A stretch of DNA of 15,776 bases from DAIRET01 sp036795455 (GTDB taxonomy: Bacteria > Bacteroidota > Ignavibacteria > Ignavibacteriales > Ignavibacteriaceae). Made by a program: the position numbers and the translations under genes. Under the pieces are notes generated by a model. It saw only the letters and a list, made by a program, of their open reading frames with translations. It was not told where the DNA came from and did no database searches. The stretch is taken from assembly GCA_036795455.1 (NCBI GenBank), contig DAIRET010000058.1:1-15776 (forward strand). The letters run 5' to 3'. Below are positions 7,487 through 13,057 of the stretch, in pieces (positions within the stretch are counted from its first letter, which is position 1; each line of letters begins with the position of its first letter).

Positions 7487-7818
7487 TCTTCGTTTTTGCT
7501 TTCATTCATTGAATTAATATATTCAAGGGCAGCGTCAATATCGCTGTTGCTGACAAAAAGTTTAATTACAGAGAGATTGCCTACCCCGGGGTAATTCCTA
7601 TCTTTTTGAGATAGAATTGTAACATCTATGCCGGCACTTTCAAGATTGCTTCTAATCATCTCTGCTTTATAATACTCATCAGTGGTGTATATAAGTTCGA
7701 GGTCTTCAAAGTCGGGCAGTACATCTTCCGGTAAAGCATCAACAAGTTCAATTTCGCAATCGGAACAGATTTTTATACCTTCCCTGTATTCAGTTTTACA
7801 TTCTGGACAATACGGCAT
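7483..7818 (-). CDS. Zinc-ribbon and DUF2007 (putative signal-transducing) protein
   Basis: A 111-residue soluble protein. The N-terminus holds a zinc-ribbon-like four-cysteine site, C4-x2-C7-x10-C18-x2-C21, followed by an acidic linker (DALPEDVLPDFEDLE). Residues about 42-105 resemble DUF2007, a ferredoxin-like alpha/beta domain: LELIYTTDEYYKAEMIRSNL begins a strand-helix unit and DAALEYI ends it. The family is named putative signal-transducing from fold and context, and its function is not established. It has the strongest Shine-Dalgarno in the window (AAAGGAGG, 7831-7824) and its stop overlaps the cdsA start by four bases, so it may set the translation level of cdsA. The position between a membrane protease and a phospholipid synthase is suggestive only. 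Confidence 0.85.
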   Translation of the reverse strand: MPYCPECKTEYREGIKICSDCEIELVDALPEDVLPDFEDLELIYTTDEYYKAEMIRSNLESAGIDVTILSQKDRNYPGVGNLSVIKLFVSNSDIDAALEYINSMNESKNEE

Positions 7819-7823
7819 AACAG

Positions 7824-7831
7824 CCTCCTTT
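7824..7831 (-). promoter_or_regulatory. Strong ribosome binding site of the DUF2007 gene
   Basis: AAAGGAGG on the minus strand, five bases before ATG 7818-7816, in the 22-base gap after the CPBP gene. It is near-perfect, unlike the poor sites of its operon neighbours. Confidence 0.75.
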
Positions 7832-7840
7832 CAATAATTA

Positions 7841-8833
7841 TTAACCGGTGTTTGAAACTGCGGTGTTTTCTTCCGTTTTCTTTTTTCTATAATAAACAAT
7901 AATTAGAACAAGCACAATAATGAACAAAATTGATTGATAAAAAATATTGAATAACGCATTTGTTAATTCTCCATCTGTTATTGATTTATTCTGAATCAAT
8001 TCGTCGCTTCCGAAAATAAAATAGAGAATTATTGCAGCAAAATTATTAATAAAATGGAGAACAATCGGAACCAGGATTGAATTACTTTTATATGCAGCAT
8101 ATCCGAAGAAAAATCCAAGTCCAATTAATGGAATTAAAGCGTAAGGATTAAAATGATAAATCCCGAAGAAGACCGCTGTTATCAATGCACCGAAAAAAGG
8201 TTTGAACTTCAATTCGAAACTTTTCTGAATAAACCCTCGGAACATAACCTCTTCACATACTGCCGGGGTTAAGGACACTGCAGCGATAACAATAATTGCA
8301 TCGAGGGGATTATGAACCTGTAATAGGTTACCATACATACTTTCAATTGATTGGTTGATGTTATCAAAAAATACTTTGAGTTCATTTAGCCATGAAAACT
8401 CTTTCGCCCATTTTTCAATAAAGTAGTTTTGAACATAAAGCATGTTTTGAAGTAATGGTGTTAGTGCAATTATTCCGAGAGAAAACAGACCGAGTTCTTT
8501 CCATGCAGCCAGGCGAAAACGAATAACATCTGTAACGTTATCGTAAATTAATTTCGAGAAGACAAGCGCCGGAAGTAAAATGAATAAGATTTGTCCCGCA
8601 ATAGTCATCAGTCTGAAAGCGTTAATATCAGCGTTTTCAGGTTCCATACCGAAAATAAAAAGCGTTAGCAGTCCTCCTACAATCTGGTAGAAGAAAAATC
8701 CGCCTGCAAGACCAAGCAATCCCGCTTTAACGGGAGATATTTTCGGAGTTAACCCGGTATTGGTTTCTGTAGTTTCTTCAGTAGAATCCGGTTCTTCGTT
8801 AAAATCTTCCGGGTTTAAATTGTCGTTATTCAT
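7841..8833 (-). CDS. CPBP family intramembrane glutamic endopeptidase
   Basis: A 330-residue polytopic membrane protein of the CAAX protease/bacteriocin-processing (CPBP, Abi) family. An acidic, disordered N-terminus (about 1-30) precedes hydrophobic segments near 36-62, 73-94, 113-134, 177-192, 212-225, 231-247, 252-274 and 295-315. The catalytic motifs are present: E194-E195-xxx-R199 (CEEVMFRG), FGIYH with H227, and H260-xxx-N264 (LHFINN). These glutamate/histidine sites support an active protease. The substrate is unknown; family members act in prenyl-protein or peptide maturation, bacteriocin immunity and envelope stress. It begins six bases after the DUF3108 stop and ends 22 bases before the DUF2007 start, inside the minus-strand operon. 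Its ribosome binding site is weak. Confidence 0.92.
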   Translation of the reverse strand: MNNDNLNPEDFNEEPDSTEETTETNTGLTPKISPVKAGLLGLAGGFFFYQIVGGLLTLFIFGMEPENADINAFRLMTIAGQILFILLPALVFSKLIYDNVTDVIRFRLAAWKELGLFSLGIIALTPLLQNMLYVQNYFIEKWAKEFSWLNELKVFFDNINQSIESMYGNLLQVHNPLDAIIVIAAVSLTPAVCEEVMFRGFIQKSFELKFKPFFGALITAVFFGIYHFNPYALIPLIGLGFFFGYAAYKSNSILVPIVLHFINNFAAIILYFIFGSDELIQNKSITDGELTNALFNIFYQSILFIIVLVLIIVYYRKKKTEENTAVSNTG

Positions 8834-8839
8834 AAAGTA

Positions 8840-9628
8840 TTATTTCTTTGAAGTAAGTTTTCCGGCAAGTCCTTCGTAAGCTGTTAGTTCAGCATCAATA
8901 GAGCCGATAATAACTTTTGTTTTTACTTTAACTGGAACCTTCAGTTCATCATCCGAAAGCCAGATAATAATATTTCCTTCGCTTTTAAACAGTCCGCCTT
9001 CAAGAACAAGCGGCTCAACAATAATACAATCGAAAGTGCCTGCAGTTACAGAGATTCTTTCTTTACCGATATACCTAACATCAAGGTCATATACTTTATC
9101 TTTATAGAAATTTTTTAAGTGAAATTTATCGCCGGATTTCATTCCTTCATATTTGAAAGTACGCGCAAGATAAAATGCCGACACAATGTCATTCACATAT
9201 TTCGGTATATCGTAACTTCCTTCACTTGTTTTTGCTTTCCCACGCCTCTGGTCGAAGAATGCTGAAAAGTCACGAGAATAACCTCCCTCCCGGATATGTT
9301 GTTCGAATCGCCAGGGAAACAATCCCTCAACATCAAGATAAGTTTCGTATCTATCTCTAACTTTATAAAACATATCAAAAGCCGGCACAGTATTAACTTC
9401 AAAAGTAACATGATATGCATTTCTACCGGATATTCTTTTTAATGAAGGGATTGCCATAACAGCAACTCCGGCGGTAACAAAGCCATATTTTACATCGAAA
9501 GTAAGTTTTTCACCAACTTTAAATGCACTATTTTCTAATTTCCTAAATTCTTCGCTGCTGTTCGGAATAAACGCAAACGATAATGCTGCAATAATCAGAA
9601 GTATAACATAATTAAACTTTTTTTGCAT
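8840..9628 (-). CDS. DUF3108 domain-containing exported protein
   Basis: About 262 residues with an N-terminal signal or anchor: MQKKFNYVILLIIAALSFAF, a basic start then a hydrophobic core. The mature part resembles DUF3108, a beta-rich periplasmic domain: FKVGEKLTFDVKYGFVTAG, then RDRYETYLD, LFPWRFEQ and DIVSAFYLAR. No catalytic residues are evident; related proteins are thought to be periplasmic or outer-membrane associated. Two in-frame ATGs exist, at 9640 and 9628. The four bases GGAG (9638-9635) lie six bases before the second, so 9628 is preferred; the longer form would add MEKL. The start lies inside the end of the upstream GT9 gene (17-base overlap), and the CPBP gene follows after six bases, so it is cotranscribed with envelope genes. 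Confidence 0.85.
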   Translation of the reverse strand: MQKKFNYVILLIIAALSFAFIPNSSEEFRKLENSAFKVGEKLTFDVKYGFVTAGVAVMAIPSLKRISGRNAYHVTFEVNTVPAFDMFYKVRDRYETYLDVEGLFPWRFEQHIREGGYSRDFSAFFDQRRGKAKTSEGSYDIPKYVNDIVSAFYLARTFKYEGMKSGDKFHLKNFYKDKVYDLDVRYIGKERISVTAGTFDCIIVEPLVLEGGLFKSEGNIIIWLSDDELKVPVKVKTKVIIGSIDAELTAYEGLAGKLTSKK

Positions 9629-10673
9629 TAATTTCTCCATTCGTTTCAGGCAACTTAAAATATTTTTTTATATTTGCAAAAACTTCATCAATATTAATTG
9701 AGTTCATACAGTTGAGTGATTCGCACTGCTCCCTTGTACAATTTGAACAATCAATTTGCGGTACATAAATGCTTTTGTTTTCCGTATAGGGTCCCCATCT
9801 TTTAGAAGAACAAGCAAGTATCTTCGGGAAAAAAGCAACAACGTGTTTATTTAGTGCCGCCGCAATGTGTAACGGTCCCGTTGAATTTGAAACAAAAATA
9901 TCGGCTCGTTTAATTAATGAAATTAGTTCGCCAAGATTAAACTCACCCGCAAGATTTTTAACACTGGAATTTACTTGGAGTTCTTCGCAAATTGCTCTCT
10001 CTCTTCTATCGCCGGTTAAAACGATTTGGACATCAAGAGTGGATAAAAGGTTAATCAATTCCTTAAAGCTTGCAACAGGCAAATCAACAGCACTTCCACC
10101 GCTGCCGGGATGAACAATAATCACCGGTTTACTATTGTCAATTTTGTTCTCTCTCAATACTTTCTCAACAGACAAACTACTTACTTCATCTTCACTCAAA
10201 TGAAATTCTACATCGGTGTTATTAAAAGGATTATCGATTCCGAAAACCTGCAGCAGCCTTATATTGTATTCAAGTTCATGTCGTTCTGCAGTTTTTCTAT
10301 GCTCATATACTTTTTGATTAAACAAGAGCGAATACCACCTGTAACCGGTTCCCACCCTATTCCTTATGGCGGACAAATACATGATTAATGATATTATGAA
10401 TGTGGGATAAACGACAATGGATGTATCGAATTTCTTCTCCTTTAATTGTTTTATGTTATCCCACAACAACGGTTTCCCGTCCTTCTCTTTTAGAACCAAC
10501 AGTTCGTCAATGTATGGGTTGTTCAATGCAAGGCGTTTTGTATACTCTCGCAGTAAGAAAGTGATTTTGCAATCCGGGAAGTGTTTCTTCACAAACTGCA
10601 CAACGGGTAAAGACAACACTACATCCCCTATCCTATCCGTTCTTACTATTAATAAGTTTTTGGGCGTAATCAT
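9612..10673 (-). CDS. Glycosyltransferase family 9 protein with C-terminal cysteine cluster
   Basis: A 353-residue heptosyltransferase-family GT-B enzyme, predicted to act in LPS or surface-glycan assembly at the inner membrane. The N-terminal domain begins NLLIVRTDRIGDVVLSLPVV with the typical RIGD (14-17). The C-terminal domain has VHPGSGGSAVDLP (187-199) and the donor loop SNSTGPLHIAAAL (262-274). Four cysteines near the C-terminus, C309, C312, C317 and C322 (DCSNCTREQCESLNCM), may bind metal or form disulfides. The conserved basic-Trp (RW) motif seen in the other GT9 at 228-231 is replaced by SAVDLP here, so the donor may differ. The ATG overlaps the stop of the DNA glycosylase gene (ATGA), and the 3' end overlaps the start of the DUF3108 gene, so it lies in the middle of the operon. 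Confidence 0.9.
   Translation of the reverse strand: MITPKNLLIVRTDRIGDVVLSLPVVQFVKKHFPDCKITFLLREYTKRLALNNPYIDELLVLKEKDGKPLLWDNIKQLKEKKFDTSIVVYPTFIISLIMYLSAIRNRVGTGYRWYSLLFNQKVYEHRKTAERHELEYNIRLLQVFGIDNPFNNTDVEFHLSEDEVSSLSVEKVLRENKIDNSKPVIIVHPGSGGSAVDLPVASFKELINLLSTLDVQIVLTGDRRERAICEELQVNSSVKNLAGEFNLGELISLIKRADIFVSNSTGPLHIAAALNKHVVAFFPKILACSSKRWGPYTENKSIYVPQIDCSNCTREQCESLNCMNSINIDEVFANIKKYFKLPETNGEINAKKV
9635..9638 (-). promoter_or_regulatory. Ribosome binding site that decides the DUF3108 start
   Basis: GGAG sits six bases before ATG 9628-9626. It overlaps the alternative upstream ATG (9640-9638) and is formed partly by it, which favours the shorter protein. Confidence 0.45.
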
Positions 10674-11269
10674 ATTCTTGATACAAATGGATTATCTTTT
10701 AAGTAAAACCGCCATGGCAGTTCGGCTGATTTCTTTATACCTACCCGGACAGTCTGAACAATCTTTGATTTATCTACTTTCTTAGCATCAAGAAGAAATA
10801 CTTCTTCCCCCGATAAATCAATTCCATTCTCTTTTTTTGTAATATTAAATGCTTTGCAGATTTTACCGGGACCATTGGTTAAGCCCATTAGTTCTTTCTC
10901 GGTTAATTTTGTTTTCCCGTACCTGTTTTCAGCCAAATAGTCAATACCGGTTAAGGGTTCAACCGCACGGATTAAAACAGCCGAGCCGTCATTTTGGAGA
11001 CCGGTAACAACATTGCAACAGTAATGTGTTCCGTAAATAAAATACACATAAAGAGAACCGCCTTCATTAAACATCACTTTGTTTCTTTTCGTTTTTCCTC
11101 CGAAAGAGTGAGCCGCTTCATCTATCGCTCCGTAATATGCTTCAACCTCTACTATTTTAGCAGAAACAGTTTCACCATCTACGATTTTCACAAAAGTTTT
11201 TCCAAGCAGTTCTTTGGCTACTGTAGTTACTTCCCTTATATAGAACTTTTTTCCGAGTCTGTTTTGCAT
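10670..11269 (-). CDS. DNA-3-methyladenine glycosylase, AAG/MPG family
   Basis: Base-excision-repair enzyme that flips out and removes alkylated or deaminated purines (3-methyladenine, 7-methylguanine, hypoxanthine). At 199 residues it is typical of bacterial members. Residues 39-54 (IVEVEAYYGAIDEAAH) carry the catalytic glutamate, E43, and H54 at the same spacing as human AAG E125 and H136. Y45 corresponds to the base-stacking Tyr127. MFNEGGSLYVYFIYGTHYCC followed by N86 covers the intercalating region, and LTNGPGKICKAF (130-141) is the conserved C-terminal motif. Start ATG 11269 gives MQNRLGKKFYIREVTTVAKE, as expected for the family; no Shine-Dalgarno is clear. It is the first gene of the six-gene minus-strand run and its stop overlaps the GT9 start, so repair and envelope genes appear to share a transcript. 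Confidence 0.95.
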   Translation of the reverse strand: MQNRLGKKFYIREVTTVAKELLGKTFVKIVDGETVSAKIVEVEAYYGAIDEAAHSFGGKTKRNKVMFNEGGSLYVYFIYGTHYCCNVVTGLQNDGSAVLIRAVEPLTGIDYLAENRYGKTKLTEKELMGLTNGPGKICKAFNITKKENGIDLSGEEVFLLDAKKVDKSKIVQTVRVGIKKSAELPWRFYLKDNPFVSRI

Positions 11270-11458
11270 AAATTATTTCTGATTTCGTACTGAAAGATAG
11301 TTCGTTTTTTTCAATGGGAAAAGGGGAAATGATATTTAAAAAATCTAATTAAGGTTATTTGATTGAAGCACAGTTTCAGAGTAGCATTATAAAATCTTTA
11401 TGAAGTCAACCTTTGGTACATTATGAAATCCGGGGCTATGTATTATAATAAAAAAGAA
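11270..11458. other. Intergenic region upstream of the six-gene operon
   Basis: 189 bases, AT-rich, between the serine hydrolase stop and the glycosylase start. On the minus strand there is a TATAAT-like box (11392-11387) without a well-placed -35, and a TATCTTTC (11299-11292) near the glycosylase start. No convincing hairpin terminator for the serine hydrolase gene and no ORF were seen. Confidence 0.5.
11292..11299 (-). promoter_or_regulatory. Possible Bacteroidota-type -7 element upstream of the glycosylase operon
   Basis: TATCTTTC differs by one base from TAnnTTTG and lies 22 bases before the ATG at 11269. It resembles the TATCTTTG seen before prfC. No -33 TTG is found at a good distance, so this is weak. 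Confidence 0.2.
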
Positions 11459-12658
11459 TCAGTTTTTAAGAGCTTTTAAAATATAGTCGGAGAAAATGTA
11501 ATGCGGAGAAACCGTTGTCGGATCTGTAAAATAACCACAGTTGAATATAACAAGCATATTTTCTCCGGGGACTAAGTACAAAAACTGCTCACCCCATCCC
11601 GCTGCAAAAACATAATCAAAAACACGTGAGCCGATAGTTTTAGAATTCGTCCACCAATAATAGCCGTAACCGTTACATACATTGGAGCCGGATAACGTAA
11701 CGCTTCTATAAATCGATTGAGAAATGTTTTCACCTGAAATAATCTTTTCCCCCTTCCAAAATCCGTTGTTTAGATAAAGAAAACCGATTTTAGCTAACGA
11801 GCGAGGATACAACCATAATCCACCCGAAGCAAAGTAATACTGCCCTGATATTTTTTGCCATTGAAAATCTTCTATCTCCAGCGGGTCGAACAAATACTTT
11901 TTAGCAAAGGATAAAAAGTTCATCCCGGTTTTCTCCGTAATAAGATGAGCAATTACGTTAGGACACCCGCTGCTATACAGAAATGATGTGCCGGGATTTG
12001 TTAATAATGGTTTAGATAGAATAAATGATATTGGATTCGATTTATAAAATAGTGCAGTAACATCATTTCTTGTATCGCCATAAGGATAAGAAGATTCATC
12101 CCACGCCAAACCTGCTGTCATTGTGAGTAAATGCTTCAATGTAATATTTGCTTTATTATCCTTGAGCACAGAGCTATACTGCGGCATTTCGTCAACCAGT
12201 TTTTTATCTACTCCTGAAATAAAACCTTTATCAACGGCAATACAAAAAACCGTTGATGTAACGCTTTTTGAAATTGATGCCAAATAGTGAATCTCATCAT
12301 GCTTGTAGCTAATATATTCACCATTAGAGCCGGGGGGATCATCGGCAAACTTATATCCGTGAAAGTATTCTTCAAAAACCAGTTTACCGTTTTTTACTAT
12401 TAAGATACTATGAATTCTATGTTCCTTTTTATTCAAATAATCAAGCATTTTCATCAACATAGATTCATCAAGACCTACATTCAAAGGATAATCTACTCCC
12501 CAACCATCTCCTAACGAATCGGGTTTCACACACTCGTGAGTTATGTCATTGTTTTGTTTTACGGGTTCAGTAATTTCGCCACACGAAATCATAACCATCA
12601 AAAAGATGAAACTAATTGCCAGCAAATTTAAAGCCTTATATTTTATAATTCTTTTCAT
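11459..12658 (-). CDS. Lipoprotein serine hydrolase of the beta-lactamase / class C PBP fold
   Basis: A 399-residue exported protein. The N-terminus has a basic start, a hydrophobic core and a lipobox-like MISC, so C26 is the probable acylated cysteine. It would be anchored to a membrane and act in the periplasm or at the surface. The catalytic SxxK motif is S128-I-S-K131 (LASISKSVTST). The second motif reads Y228-S-S rather than the YxN of class C beta-lactamases, and the third region reads AAGWGEQ (352-358). FDPLEIEDFQWQ and GGLWLYPRSLAKIGFLYLNN are common in serine hydrolases annotated as beta-lactamase family. The substrate is unknown: a peptidase, esterase or 6-aminohexanoate-dimer-hydrolase-like amidase is possible, so antibiotic resistance should not be assumed. 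No Shine-Dalgarno is visible. Gaps of 81 and 189 bases to its neighbours suggest independent expression or the tail of the upstream unit. Confidence 0.9.
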   Translation of the reverse strand: MKRIIKYKALNLLAISFIFLMVMISCGEITEPVKQNNDITHECVKPDSLGDGWGVDYPLNVGLDESMLMKMLDYLNKKEHRIHSILIVKNGKLVFEEYFHGYKFADDPPGSNGEYISYKHDEIHYLASISKSVTSTVFCIAVDKGFISGVDKKLVDEMPQYSSVLKDNKANITLKHLLTMTAGLAWDESSYPYGDTRNDVTALFYKSNPISFILSKPLLTNPGTSFLYSSGCPNVIAHLITEKTGMNFLSFAKKYLFDPLEIEDFQWQKISGQYYFASGGLWLYPRSLAKIGFLYLNNGFWKGEKIISGENISQSIYRSVTLSGSNVCNGYGYYWWTNSKTIGSRVFDYVFAAGWGEQFLYLVPGENMLVIFNCGYFTDPTTVSPHYIFSDYILKALKN

Positions 12659-12739
12659 TTGGGTTCAATGATTAAAACTCAACAATAATAACTCCCGGTC
12701 ATCCAGTAATAATAGGTCTTGAATGAATAACAGCTTACT

Positions 12740-13054
12740 CTATTTTAACAAAAGCATTTTAGCAGTTTTAGAAAAACCTATGTTTTGATTAGTAACGGAC
12801 TTTGCTTCGATCCTATAAAAATAGACGCCGCTTGAGACGCTATTTCCGTTCGAGTTTTTTCCATTCCACAACAATTCGTAGTAGCCGCCGTATTCGTAAC
12901 GATTAGTATTTCTTATTACTTCATTACCCATTCCATCGAAAATAGTAAAAGTAACCAACGATGCTTCTGGAATTCCAAAACGAATTCTTGTCGAAGGATT
13001 GAACGGATTCGGATAGTTGTTTAATAATACATACTCATCAGGTATTCCACCACC
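12740..13054 (-). pseudogene. Detached T9SS type A C-terminal sorting domain
   Basis: Directly after the TAA at 13057-13055, the same frame continues for 104 codons to a TAG at 12742-12740. It reads GGGIPDEYVLLNNYPNPFNP at its start, then STRIRFGIP, followed by a FlgD-like beta-sandwich (VTFTIFDGMGNEVIRN, GYYELLWNGKNSNG, VSSGVYFYRIEA) and a terminal KTAKMLLLK. This is the Por secretion tail that directs cargo through the T9SS outer-membrane translocon. It has no start codon with a ribosome binding site; an internal TTG at 12958 is not credible because it would skip the YPNPFNP motif. It is almost certainly the original C-terminus of the gene at 13055-15776. Confidence 0.85.
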
Positions 13055-13057
13055 TTA
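13055..13057 (-). other. In-frame TAA separating the Asp-box protein from its T9SS tail
   Basis: Reading GTT GAA GCA TAA GGT GGT GGA, the stop falls at a glycine-rich junction where related proteins carry a charged residue. A single change (G or A to T at the first codon position, from GAA or AAA) would restore a continuous frame of 104 further codons. No frameshift is involved. Confidence 0.85.

Noticed and set aside
11380..11410. TTGACT with TATAAT upstream of the glycosylase operon as a promoter
   Set aside because: The two boxes are only 12 bases apart on the minus strand, too close for a sigma70 promoter, and no other -35 is well placed.
11459..12658. Antibiotic resistance beta-lactamase
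   Set aside because: The second and third active-site motifs do not match class A or C beta-lactamases and the lipoprotein form is common among general serine hydrolases.
12740..12958. Separate 72-residue gene starting at TTG 12958
   Set aside because: The same frame continues upstream through the YPNPFNPST part of a sorting domain to the TAA at 13055, so this is the tail of a larger domain, not an independent gene.
13055..13057. Recoding of the stop (selenocysteine or pyrrolysine readthrough)
   Set aside because: The codon is TAA, not TGA or TAG, and no adjacent conserved stem-loop was seen; mutation or sequencing error is simpler.
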